This document shows, piece after piece, positions 32,202 to 42,565 of a stretch of DNA of 64,000 nucleotides. The stretch covers positions 17,402,358 through 17,466,357 of the forward strand of contig OY987244.1 in the NCBI GenBank assembly GCA_963920765.1. Reading direction: 5' to 3'. Each line of letters starts with the position of its first letter. Within the stretch, counting starts at the first letter, position 1. The notes below the pieces were generated by a model. That model saw only the letters and a list, made by a program, of their open reading frames with translations. It did no database searches and was not told the origin of the DNA. The position numbers and the translations under genes are program-made. This DNA is from Ulota crispa. Lineage: Eukaryota; Streptophyta; Bryopsida; Orthotrichales; Orthotrichaceae.

Positions 32202-33278
32202 GGGCAAAGCTTCCAGACTCGTGCAAATTGTTTGGGGATTGATATTATTTCTGTGGCTGAAGAACTATGAAGATTAACTTGGGTACCATTGTACTGACAT
32301 CTACAACTATCCAGGCATGGAAGAAGCATGCGTTAACATCAATGCAAACATCTTCTTAGTCATGTGGCATTTGTGTAGCAGCTTCAACTTCCATCTTATT
32401 CCAGAAGCATCTCTTAAAGCTTTCCAAAGAATGCTACCAGATGTTTTTACGTCACAAAGCAATCTTCAAGGTTTAGCAGCTCGTGCTTGGCTACTCTACG
32501 GCTTCAGAGACAACGATATTATCATTACTCACCCGGGTAAATTTGAAGGTGAGCTCTGCGTTACGTCATTCGTTTAATCTAAACATGGCATTTTCAATAT
32601 GCTCACCTGTGCTCATCCTTCTCTTAGTTCATTCTCATGACAAGAAGTCTCTGAGTTCTTTGTTGGCAAGTGCTTGAATGTCTTTGTTCTCCAGGAAATG
32701 CGTGTGCCTCATTGATGTCTCTAGCATGATTTACTCTAACCTTCCGATTTTCTGTTGATGTTGCAGGAAATATAGCTTGGTTGACAATCAGCTGCAATTT
32801 GCTTCGCAGTCATTCTCATTATCAGTACCATGTTTCTTCCGTCGGTATTGTACTACTGTTTCATAGTTTCTTCGCATGAAAGAGGCCATTAAAGGGAGGC
32901 TGTCTGATGCAAGCTGAGTTCAGATTTACTCTTTGATATACATAAGCTAAACAGTGGTGGTACGCATGTCCGAACTTATGATGGGAGTGTGTTAGTATTG
33001 CAAGTTCTCAGAGTTCAAAGTATACAAAAAAAAAATTTTCGTTAGCCTAGATAGTAGGCTAACAACATAGTACACTTCATGTTTACACTGCACTTTGTTC
33101 AAATTGAACTGAGATGGGTGTCTGCTTCTACTTGAGAATTATGTACTGTAAAATGTACAACACTGACCATCTCTGATGAGAAGAATTAGTTGTTTCAACA
33201 GTGGTTGCAAGGATACAAGAATCAAAATTGATGGTACATATGTTACCTTTCACACTAGTTTGAGTGAATTTTGTCTAG
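32202..33278. other. 3' flank of the bestrophin gene
   Basis: Moderately AT-rich and without further coding signal; probably 3'UTR in the first few hundred bases. An AG acceptor followed by GAAATATAGC at about 32767 could reflect a spliced 3'UTR, but this is not supported further. Confidence 0.35.
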
Positions 33279-33934
33279 TTAACCCCTCACCGCCCATGGC
33301 ATTTTGGAGTATCTCAGAATTTGCTTGAAAGTGAACAGAATGCCGGCATTTTGATCAATCTTATCAATTTTCTCTGAAGCGCAATTGTACAAATTCAAAG
33401 TAGACATGTTATAGATTACATAGGAGAAGAAATCACAACAATATCATTTATGGATTGAAAGATTCTATTGTTTGATCATGAGGGTGTTAAAACTACAAAA
33501 GTGATTTGAAGTCTTTCAATCCTCTTTTTGCCTCTCAAACCTAAAATTGAGGGTACCAAAAAAATATGAGTATGTAAAGTATAACATGCGTAACCCCAAT
33601 CAACTTATGGCTTCTCAAAATCTATTTTACAATTTTTTAAATTGAATTTTTAATGTGATTTTTTTTCCAAGTTCTAGTGTACTAGAGGCTCATTTCCAAG
33701 AGCCTTCAACACTAGAAAGTGAAGATTTGCAATGGACATCCTTGCACAAAATCTTGAATAGACAAATCACTTTAATTCATCTTCAAAATCAGACACTTGA
33801 TGTTGAAACTAGACTTCAATTAGAATTTAAAAATAATAATAATCACTAAAAATTATCTTGAAAAAAAAGGTTGCATATCTTTGAACTTTATTCAGAGGGA
33901 CCCAGTTTGGGTCTCTTGGACGATGAGGGATAAC
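33279..33934. mobile_element. TTAA-type piggyBac-like element, right TTAA mutated
   Basis: Left TTAACCCCTCACCGCCCATGG; right GGACGATGAGGGATAAC. The body is the reverse-complement match of 50966-51530 (ATGGATTGAAAGATT, GATTTGAAGTCTTTCAATCC, CATTTCCAAGAGC, CACTAGAAAGTGAA). Confidence 0.7.
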
Positions 33935-34873
33935 ATAACATTCAATAGCACTAGTAAAGGTTGCCCTCCCTCCAAAAGAATGGTGTGGAATATTCCACAC
34001 CCATCTTTAGCTATGGGGACACTTAGCTAAATTTGTCAAAGAGTCTATGAAAGAGAGGCTTAGTTTAGTGCACATATGTCAATGTGGAGACCAACCACAT
34101 TAAGGAATTTTTTTTTTTTTTTTCTTTTTTTTTGTCAAGATGAAGTTCATGTATGATACCTAAAGAGAGGGTAAGGCAACCTCTCTTTAGGCTACTGAAT
34201 GTTATGTATTGTGATTTTTGTGAAGCTTTGCAATTATTGTGAAATTGTGATTAAAATAAGAACAAAATTTACGTCAAACACAAAAATCCCTACAAAACTA
34301 TAAAGTTGTAAAATTTCACCATGTGTAATACGCTAGATTATAAACAATCGAAAATCGAGTGTACATCAAAATTTCGTGTCATTGTAAATTATGAAGACGT
34401 GGTTAGCGGCTCTCAATATTAAATTTCAATAAATTACTCATTTTTAATAGATTTTCCATATCATACAAGAACAATAAAATTTAGGCTTGGTATTACAACA
34501 GGAATAGACCCTCAAACGGGCCTCAAGTTTTTTCCTCTGAACTAGAGACATCAAAACCTAAGAAAGAAACTCAAGCCTTATTGATGTTTTGTTGAGGAAA
34601 CATAGTCAAACATTAAAACGAACACTTTAATAATATTTTGATAAATTCTTCAGACATAACAATGATTTCACCACAAGATGAACAACCATTTTATGACCTC
34701 AGCAACGCTTTCATTTTTTTTTGCAATAAAATGACATAAATATTAAGTTACAAAATCAAGTTCTAAGAATAAGAAGCCAAAAGTACTAAAATTCACCATA
34801 TGGATATACCATTTGTCTTCATATAATATCTTGCAGAACATAAAGAATAAATTCAGTGACATAGACACACTAC
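33935..34873. other. AT-rich spacer with a poly-T tract
   Basis: T-tract at about 34109-34133. No exon or bordered element recognised. Confidence 0.35.
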
Positions 34874-34875
34874 TA

Positions 34876-35103
34876 AGGTAGAGGGCTCTAAAATGGAGCG
34901 GGCTTGAAAATGGTGCACTTCTAGGAATGGCTGACATGTTCCTCTCACATATCTATTACAGTTATTGATGATTTAAGTGAGACTAGCTTTATCTAGTCCC
35001 ACCTAACTCATCAATGACAGTAATAGATATGTGAGAGGAACATGTCAGCCATTCCTAGAAGTGCACCATTTTAGAGCCCGCTCCATTTTAGAGCCCTCTG
35101 CCT
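34876..35103. mobile_element. Near-perfect hairpin MITE, 228 bp
   Basis: Both halves are reverse complements over about 95 bp (AGGTAGAGGGCTCTAAAATGG ... CCATTTTAGAGCCCTCTGCCT) around a short loop near 34990. TA flanks both ends. The termini relate it to the AGGTAGGAGGCTC family, but the inner arm (GGAATGGCTGACATGTTCC) is unique to this copy. Confidence 0.85.
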
Positions 35104-35105
35104 TA

Positions 35106-35852
35106 ACTGCTAACAAAGCTGTACCCAAAATGGATTAGAAATTGTTCATGGTTGCATAAAAATCACGCATTTGCCCTAACATTGTTACAAAGTTAAACAA
35201 AAGCTCAACCGTCCAAGATGATTTACAACATCCACGCAGTTGCTAGTTAAAAGCGGGACACATGTCAAATATCAAACTTGATACCAAACTTGGATGCCAA
35301 GTACTCCAGCCCCTCAAACAATAGCCCCTCGAATGTTCTCATGCCGTGCAATCCTAGAGCCTCAAGCAATGGCACTTCAAATCATTGTTTGCCGTAAGTA
35401 TATCGATCTCTATGCTATCATATATTCCACTTGGTGATTGATCAATTTGACTGGGTGAAAGACAAGAGTTTTGAGGGCTCGTCAAAAATAGGTGTAAACT
35501 TTTAGGGCGTCAAGTTTTGGCTAAGTAACCATGCAGATGCTCTTAGCCCGTATAAAAAGTTACTAAGTACAACAGTAAAAAGAGACCAACCTTCATTTGT
35601 CACACGTGGATCTCTACAAGTAACAGCAACCTCTCTCAAAAAGGTAAGGATCACAAGATCCAGTGAGTTGCAACAGAAGCATTGGGTTGAAAAGCACTAC
35701 AAATTCTGGCAGGAATCAGGAGCCGTGCTGATGCAATCTCAGTTTAATAGCACCGAATAGAAAACTACATGAGCTCATGTTACTCTAAAGACAAAGTTAC
35801 GCAAAAGAATAATTGCTAGACCTACAACAAAGAAACGACAACTGTTAAATTT
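35106..35852. other. 3' flank of the LeuRS gene
   Basis: Presumed 3'UTR next to 35852 (minus-strand gene). Nothing else supported. Confidence 0.4.
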
Positions 35853-38800
35853 TTAATCCAGTCTTAAATCTGCAAAACTGACCTCCGAAGTGGAAAGGAA
35901 GGCTGCCACAGGGTTTCCAGGGGAAGGAGGTTTTTGCTGCAACTGGGTCTGCTGCTGAGGGCCAGCCAAAGACAGAGCACCAGCATCAGAGTAAGCGAAG
36001 ATTTTCACCTTCTCCAACAACAGCTGACTCGTGACAAACTCCAGATTCTCTTCCAGAACTTCGATTTCACCGAACGGAAGCGTAAGGTCCAACGCATGCT
36101 CACCAACCAACAGCGCCTCATCTTTCTTAAATTTAATAAAAGGCATGCATTGTTGCTGAAGCTGCTTAAACCCTGACTGCTTCGCCAAGTCACTGCTCTT
36201 CAACGAAGCCACAATCTGAGAGTCCGGAGCGAAGGTTTTTGTACCGGATTGATAGTTGCTCTGTAAGATCCTCAAGCACTCCTCTTGCCACCCACTGTAC
36301 TTCTCCGCAACAAAGATGAGCGCAACTGTGGGCTTAGCAGCAGGTGGGGGAGGAGCACCTTTCCCTTGCTTCACCTTCTTCGGAGCAGACTGCTTTTGCA
36401 ACACATTTCTCAAGGTTTTGATCACATCCTGGAGGTAAGTATTAGCACGTTGCAGAATGAGATCCCTGGGAGAAGTAGTTGCAGGCCATCCTGCAGTGAC
36501 AGCATACCCCTTTTTCTTGAACAGCTCCGTCCACACATGCTCAGCATAATGAGGGCAAATCGGAGTAATAAGCCTGGTTTGCACGTCCATGAACCTGAAA
36601 ATATGATCCTTGTGCATGCCAGCAGCGCCACATGCCAGCCGGTACTCATCCCGCGCAGCTTGAAGATCATAGAACCCGGTTTTCAACGCATCTCGAAACA
36701 TGTAGTTGTTGTAGTTCTTCTCCGTCTCTTCAATGGCGATGTTCATCTCATTCTCAAACACCCTGTCCGCAAAAGAAGTGGCAGCAGCGCCAGCCCGAAG
36801 CGCCACCTCAGCTCCAATGACTTGCTCCATCCACGCAATCTCCTTCGTCAGACGCAGAATAGCAGAGTTCGCCGTTTCAAAGACGAAGTTCGCATCGTCC
36901 ATGGCGTCACCCGCGTCAGCGAGTGCAAACCTCGTGGCGTCCGCCGAGAAGAGCTCGATGGACGAGAGAATAGTCAGAAAGTTTCCAGTGGATTTCGACA
37001 TCTTCTCCGAGTTGAGCAAGAGATGGCCGTTGCAGCGGAATCCCCGAGGCCAGTTCTGCCTGGGAAACATGGCAGTGTGATTGTAGATACAGAAAGTTAG
37101 ATGGTTTTGTATCAAATCCTTTCCTGACACACGGAGGTCGAAGGGATACCAGTACTCAAATTCAGTTCTCATCTTCTCCAAAAGCGGTACTGGAATCTTA
37201 GTTTCCTCTGGCAATGGGCCTTCCTGGAATACGTAATCCCAGACAGCGTGTGTCATGTCCTCTGGATGGATTGTATTAACAGTCTTTCCATACATATCAC
37301 CATTTTGAAGGAGATGTGCAACTGTATAAAAAGCCATGTAAATGGTGGAATCTGAAAGAGACTCGATCAGGAACTGAGGATCCCAAGGCACACGCGTGCC
37401 TAAACCGAAGGACCGTGAACAAGCCCATTGGTTCAACCAACCTAAAGTGTGCTCAAACCCATGCCGTGACTCATCGTTGTAAAGCTCCATCCCCTTGAGA
37501 CACTCTTCGGAGAGTGCTTTCCACTCGTCTTCTCCGTAGAGCAAGTACCATTGGTCTGTGAGTGCAACAACACACTCATCTCCAGATCTCGACATCACCT
37601 TCTTCTCGGGCTCGCTGTAAGGAATAGCCAGATCTTCCTGCTCTAACCTCTTCCGGATCAATGGCTTCGCTGCAGAAACTTTCATGCCCTTGTGCTCTCC
37701 CACGAGCATCACTCCATCTGTGAAACCTTTGAGATAAGTCTGTCTCTTGGCCTCGGCTAACTTCTCCTTGTCATTCTGGCTTTGGATCTTCAGATCTGTG
37801 CACACCTTCTCCGCTGCGACGTCGCCAAAGCCGGGGATGTGGATGACAGGGATGATTTCGAAAGGCATGATCCACTCGTCTTTCACGTTGAACTTCTGAC
37901 GCAACGCAGGCTTCGACTTCAAGTCCTTCATTGCCATGAAATCGTCTGGGGAATCACTCGGCACACATGTGACAATCCCTGTTCCTTTGTCTGTCAAGAC
38001 GGTGAGCATGGGAAGCACGTAGATGGTAGGGTTAGTAGTAAGTGGAGACGAAAGTGGCAACCCGATTAGGTCACGTCCTGTGAGCTCCACCAAGCAGGTT
38101 GGCTTCTCCGGAAGCTTGGACTTGCGCTGGTAAGCAAGGTTGAGAGCTGCACGGGAGGTGACGATGAACACAGTAGTGTCGTCCACTTCGAAAGCTCCGT
38201 ATTGACCATCAGGTAGCACCCACGCATTTGTCTGTCCATACATCGTCTCGGGACGGAGCGTTGCAGCAGCGAGAAAGACTTTCTTGCCAGTGAGCGGGGC
38301 AAGCTTTCCAGTGAACGGCGCTTGAACCTCCATCTTGATAAGAGTGTAATCCTGAGGCTGCACGCCCTCGCCCGAAGCTCTGTCGTGATCTGCACACGGC
38401 TGACCATCAAACGGAGAGTAAATTGCATACCGTGTAGCCTTCTCCACTTTGCCCTTGTTCTTCAGCGACTGAAGATGCCACCTCACAAACGAGTCGTAAA
38501 ACGGATTCATGTCGGTGGTGATGAACGAGCGGCGCCAATCGACTCCAAGTCCAAACGCTTTCAGATGCTGCTTCGCTACCGGCGGGAAAAACTCGAGCCA
38601 ATAGTAGGGATCCTGGAACTTCGAAATCACTTCGTCTTCGATATCCAGCGACTGCATGATCTCCCATTGATGCTTCGCAAGGCCTGATTTCGACGCCGCT
38701 TTCGACTTCTTGCTCTTGAACTTCGCAGGCTCGGCTTTCTCCGCCTCTTGCTGCTGTACCTTCTCCGCCGCGGCTGCTTGCGCTTTGTCGTAAATTACGC

Positions 38801-39194
38801 TGTTGTCTTCGTCGTCGTGCTTCGGAAACGTCGGAGGGTTTCCGAATTCGGCAACCTCGCGGGATAGCTTGTCCGCGCAAGCCTTGATTGGCATGCCCGT
38901 GCAATGAAATGCGAAAGGGAAGAGCACGTTCTTCCCTATCAAGCGGTGATACGCCGCGGCGAACTCGAGCTTCGAGATTGTGAATCCATGGCCGAGATGC
39001 AAGTACCCGTTCATGTACGGGTACGGAAAATTGCCGAAGAACTTCTCCCCTTCCTTCTTGGGCTTCGTTTGTGGCGCTTCCACCTCGAACACCTTCCCAT
39101 CCTCCCACTTCTTCTGCACCGTTCGTTCGATCTCGAGAAGCTTGTCGCGCCGAGCGTGGCTCTTCGGCGCCTCCTTGCTGCCTCCGTCCGCCAT
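35853..39194 (-). CDS. LARS1: Cytosolic leucyl-tRNA synthetase
   Basis: Class Ia aminoacyl-tRNA synthetase that charges tRNA-Leu for cytosolic translation. Intronless, 1113 aa, the usual size of eukaryotic cytosolic (archaeal-type) LeuRS and longer than organellar LeuRS. ATP-binding HIGH-type motif HLGH at residues 66-69 (YPYMNGYLHLGHGFTISK); KMSKS at 731-735. An editing (CP1) domain lies between, with TLRPETMYGQTNAWV and DKGTGIVTCVPSDSPDDF. C-terminal extension carries the Ala/Pro/Lys linker KQGKGAPPPPAAKPTVA. No transit peptide (starts MADGGSKEAPKS). The start ATG is in GCCATGGC. A telo-box pair lies 45-65 bp upstream. Confidence 0.97.
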   Translation of the reverse strand: MADGGSKEAPKSHARRDKLLEIERTVQKKWEDGKVFEVEAPQTKPKKEGEKFFGNFPYPYMNGYLHLGHGFTISKLEFAAAYHRLIGKNVLFPFAFHCTGMPIKACADKLSREVAEFGNPPTFPKHDDEDNSVIYDKAQAAAAEKVQQQEAEKAEPAKFKSKKSKAASKSGLAKHQWEIMQSLDIEDEVISKFQDPYYWLEFFPPVAKQHLKAFGLGVDWRRSFITTDMNPFYDSFVRWHLQSLKNKGKVEKATRYAIYSPFDGQPCADHDRASGEGVQPQDYTLIKMEVQAPFTGKLAPLTGKKVFLAAATLRPETMYGQTNAWVLPDGQYGAFEVDDTTVFIVTSRAALNLAYQRKSKLPEKPTCLVELTGRDLIGLPLSSPLTTNPTIYVLPMLTVLTDKGTGIVTCVPSDSPDDFMAMKDLKSKPALRQKFNVKDEWIMPFEIIPVIHIPGFGDVAAEKVCTDLKIQSQNDKEKLAEAKRQTYLKGFTDGVMLVGEHKGMKVSAAKPLIRKRLEQEDLAIPYSEPEKKVMSRSGDECVVALTDQWYLLYGEDEWKALSEECLKGMELYNDESRHGFEHTLGWLNQWACSRSFGLGTRVPWDPQFLIESLSDSTIYMAFYTVAHLLQNGDMYGKTVNTIHPEDMTHAVWDYVFQEGPLPEETKIPVPLLEKMRTEFEYWYPFDLRVSGKDLIQNHLTFCIYNHTAMFPRQNWPRGFRCNGHLLLNSEKMSKSTGNFLTILSSIELFSADATRFALADAGDAMDDANFVFETANSAILRLTKEIAWMEQVIGAEVALRAGAAATSFADRVFENEMNIAIEETEKNYNNYMFRDALKTGFYDLQAARDEYRLACGAAGMHKDHIFRFMDVQTRLITPICPHYAEHVWTELFKKKGYAVTAGWPATTSPRDLILQRANTYLQDVIKTLRNVLQKQSAPKKVKQGKGAPPPPAAKPTVALIFVAEKYSGWQEECLRILQSNYQSGTKTFAPDSQIVASLKSSDLAKQSGFKQLQQQCMPFIKFKKDEALLVGEHALDLTLPFGEIEVLEENLEFVTSQLLLEKVKIFAYSDAGALSLAGPQQQTQLQQKPPSPGNPVAAFLSTSEVSFADLRLD

Positions 39195-39238
39195 GGCTTC
39201 TTGTTCTACCAGAGATAGGGCCGCCTTGGTGTGCGTCT

Positions 39239-39260
39239 CTCCTAAACCCTAAACCCTAAT
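39239..39260 (-). promoter_or_regulatory. Telo-box (AAACCCTAA) pair upstream of LeuRS
   Basis: CTAAACCCTAAACCCTAATC lies about 45-65 bp before the LeuRS ATG. AAACCCTAA telo-boxes are typical of promoters and leaders of plant translation-apparatus genes. Confidence 0.65.
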
Positions 39261-39586
39261 CCGTCAAAACAGACAATGCATCCCTTCGGTAGATGAACTT
39301 GAACGAGAAAGACGGATAGATGCCGTCGTCCTGTGGAATTTGCACTCAAAACTCCGAGGAAAATGAAAATGGTGAATTTCGGAGGACGCTTGCAGCCCAC
39401 TCGAGAGAGACGACGCTCGGAGCACGAGCCGCAGTGCCGCGATACTTGGTCCCAGGGGACGATGGTTGGGATGTGGTTTCAGGTGACATAAGGAGGGCCC
39501 TTTCGTTTAGGACCTGAATCCTTCACCTACAGCAGACTTCCATGCAATGTAACTTACGGGATGAGCCGAAAACAACACAAAGTATA

Positions 39587-39897
39587 AGGTAGGAACACCC
39601 ATAAGCATTGGTGTCTCCATAACTGTCACTTCTGAAATCTTGAAAAATTTGTGGAAATGAATAGATGTAATTACAAGAATGTACAACGTGTGAACATGAA
39701 ATTTTAAAATGATTATGGGTGCAATGGCAGTTTGCTATTTAAAAATTCACAACTAATTCTCCCAATATCCAAATAATACATTCAAAAGTGTAAAATCATT
39801 TTTTCTGTTCCTAATAGGATCTTATAATTTGCTAGTTGTTTATTAATAGTCACCACGTTCAAAACCCTCAATTTGACGTTTATGGGTGCTCCTACCT
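39587..39897. mobile_element. AGGTAGGAACACCCATAA MITE, best-preserved copy
   Basis: Termini AGGTAGGAACACCCATAAGC and TTTATGGGTGCTCCTACCT, flanked by TA (39585-39586, 39898-39899), 311 bp. Other copies: 27520, 29427 and, interrupted, intron 3 of the anion-channel gene. Used as the reference for that intron. Confidence 0.85.
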
Positions 39898-39899
39898 TA

Positions 39900-40036
39900 G
39901 GGCAATGCTCGAGGAGGAGGGCATTGCCAAGAAAAAAGTGTCGACAAGGAGGGCGGAGCTCGACAAGGAGGCGCTTTTTTCCCCGCAATGCCCAACGATG
40001 AAGGTGTTGCCTGATGTAAATCACAAGCAGGTTTGA
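39900..40036 (+). pseudogene. Orphan coding-like fragment
   Basis: GC-rich stretch after the MITE reading LRAMLEEEGIAKKKVSTRRA then ELDKEAL on the plus strand, charged and coil-like, with a TGA at 40034. No start codon of its own, no recognised family, no partner exon nearby. Possibly the remnant of a gene or a captured exon. Confidence 0.3.
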
Positions 40037-40423
40037 AGATGAGAGCTGAGGTCGGATGAAAATTCTATAATGTCCAATTACGCAAGAAGACTTGCAAAAT
40101 CAAGCATTATGGTGCAGAAGCCTCCCTCCCAGGAATTGAACGGCAAGTTTCCTGAGAGTGGTTTACGTCAGCCAAATGAAATGTGGAAAAATCTACTGAA
40201 AATCGATTAAATTTATTTTTAAAAAAAATCTAATTAAGTGTACAAGGAATAATCGATGCATGTACTAGAAAAATTGAATGAAAATGAGAAATGTAGGCTT
40301 TTTGCCGAAGAATTTTAAAAATTCCCTGCACACTGCTTTCATGTGTCGGCTACACTAGCAAAAAGCCAAAATATATAGGGCAACTTCAATGACAAATGGC
40401 ACATGAAACCGGTAATTAAGCCA

Positions 40424-40782
40424 GGGTAAATTTTGGTTATTTACCATCAACAATTTGAATGTGGGAAATTTGAATTCAAATTTGGGTTTAGAGACCTTGA
40501 TTTCATTTAGAATTACACAAGAGATTACAATTAAACTAAGACCTAGCGGAAAAGCTTAGATTTTTTTATAAACAAGAGTAAAGGTAATAAATTGCTCCCT
40601 AGTTAAGTTTTTCCACGAGGCGCTATTTACTTGTATCTTTCATGATTCTAGACTAAATTAAGATCTCTAAATCCAAATTTGAATTCAAACTTTCCAAATT
40701 CAACTTGTCGATGATAAATATCAAAAATCTACCCCCTAGAGTGCATGCATCAAACGCTAGTGTGCACATATCAATTCCCATC
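40424..40782. mobile_element. Decayed GGGATTGATATG foldback MITE
   Basis: Arms resemble the Harbinger-like foldbacks: TTTGGGTTTAGAGACCTTGATTT, and AATTAAGATCTCTAAATCC with ATTCAACTTGTCGATGATAAA; the right end GTGCACATATCAATTCCC is recognisable. The left terminus is lost. Confidence 0.55.
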
Positions 40783-41016
40783 TTTAGTTCCTCTTGATAC
40801 ATTCTTCATGTGAAAAAATATTTTTAGAACCAAACTTAAATTGCACATCAGTGAGTTTTACAAAAACAAATCGTAAGAATAATGTGCCTTGAAATTACCA
40901 AATAGAATTACCAAATATAGTGGTGCTTGATTAGCGTCAACCTTTGTATGCGCAACAATTGGATAAGATCTCAGCCCCACTCCCCTTAGGCTAAAAAGCA
41001 TGTATTATGAGCTTGG

Positions 41017-42325
41017 TTAACCCCTCATTGCCTAAGGCCCAAAGAGGGTTTAGGGCATCCTTGCTTTTTAAGTGTTGTAAGTTTTAATGCTTGTGGAGTA
41101 TGAAAATCTCAACCATACAACCTTGTAGTGTGTATGTTGTAGATGATGTGGGTCAAATTTGGGGTCATTTGACCACATAGATTAGAAGAATACAATGTTT
41201 TGATGCTGATAAAAGATGCTGAAACTTTCCTAAAAATACTTTTGGAGGTGAAATTTCATATCTAAACCTACTCAAATGAAAAAAAATGAAAATGTAAAGT
41301 ATTTCAAACCAATATACAAACATATTGGTGAAAGAAAATATCAATTAATATACTTATTTTGTTAGCAAAATTGTTTTGAAATGTCAAAAAATAGTGAAAA
41401 AGTAGCAAAATATCACATCTATGCCTAAACCTCCCTCTACTAAAATGCTTGTCATTCACTCATAACTTCTTAGATTGATATGAAGTTTCTAACCACAACA
41501 GCTAGGCTAATATATGCAACTTTTTCAATAACAAAGATTGAAAATGAAGTTTCTATGAAGAAGTTATAAGCCACCAAAGTTCATTGTAATGCAAAAATGT
41601 GTGGATTTTGAACTTTGAGTTGCTCCCAAACTTTCAAGAAAACTTGGATTGATGTGAAAATCTTACCACAATTACTAGACTTTAAAGGGAACAAAACCCA
41701 ACAAATTTCATTGAAAAAAAACTTTTGATGAAAAAGATACAAGCCCCCAAAGTTGCAGCCATCACAATGCAATGTGGTGAACTCAAATTGACCCTGTGAT
41801 CTTTAAAATGACTTTCACAAACTCAATATGTATTAAGGTAGGAGGCTCATGAATGAACCATCTAAGGGCTGAAACTAAATTTTGGGGAGGTGAAACTTCT
41901 TGAACTATTTTTCAATAAATTTTCCTTGAAAGACAAGAAGAATTGACATCTAATCCAAGTTGTTTCATATTTTTTGGAGCTTTGTGGAATTAGTTATAAA
42001 ATTTTGAAGTGAAAAGGCCATAGGGCTCTATAATGGTTCACCTTCTCAAATGTACACTGCTTGTACAATTTTGAAACCTATGAAAAACAGCATGTACACA
42101 TGGGATACATTTGAGAAGGTGGACCAACTTTGAGCCTGAGCAGAACATGAGCCTCCTACCTTAGATTGATTTGAAAATTCTGTCACAAAGATTAGACTAG
42201 TATGTGCAACTTTGTCAACAAATTTTACTAGATTTGGACAGTCAACACAAAAGTTATAGCACTTCAAGTTGCAAAGACAGTTTGCTAGAGGACATAAATT
42301 GTCCCCTTAGGCGATGAGGGGTTAA
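41017..42325. mobile_element. TTAA-type piggyBac-like element hosting a nested MITE (1.3 kb)
   Basis: Left TTAACCCCTCATTGCCTAAGG, right CCTTAGGCGATGAGGGGTTAA. Length 1309 bp including the nested MITE 41836-42161, or about 980 bp without it. Several TTGAAGTTGC / GCAACTTTG-type repeats inside. No transposase frame. Confidence 0.75.
41836..42161. mobile_element. TA-flanked AGGTAGGAGGCTC MITE, copy 5, nested
   Basis: Termini AGGTAGGAGGCTCATGAATG and CATGAGCCTCCTACCT, TA on both sides. Inserted within the TTAA element. Confidence 0.85.
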
Positions 42326-42565
42326 GGTCAAGTGCTTGCGTATGGTCAACATTTATTTTTCATCAATGCCCATTTTGACTCATTAGTTAGAAAGGCATTT
42401 ACTTAGTGTACCAAACACATGGGTGGGAAAGCACCTCCAAAATTGCAACCCCTAGAACTAGGAAAAGTAATACAAATAGGGTGTTTATTTATAAATCAAT
42501 GCTTGAATAAGGTCAACACTTTTTAATAGCCAAAATTGTTGATGCTAACCAAGCACCATTGTATA

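Noticed and set aside
36285-37100. 271-aa plus-strand frame inside LeuRS
   Set aside because: Antisense shadow of a long GC-rich exon; the LeuRS frame carries all catalytic motifs.
38407-39108. 233-aa minus-strand frame overlapping LeuRS
   Set aside because: Alternative frame of the same exon, without domain.
39320-39517. 65-aa frame upstream of LeuRS (MPSSCGICTQNSEENENGEF...)
   Set aside because: GC-rich promoter or leader DNA on the opposite strand; no homologous family recognised and no splice partner.
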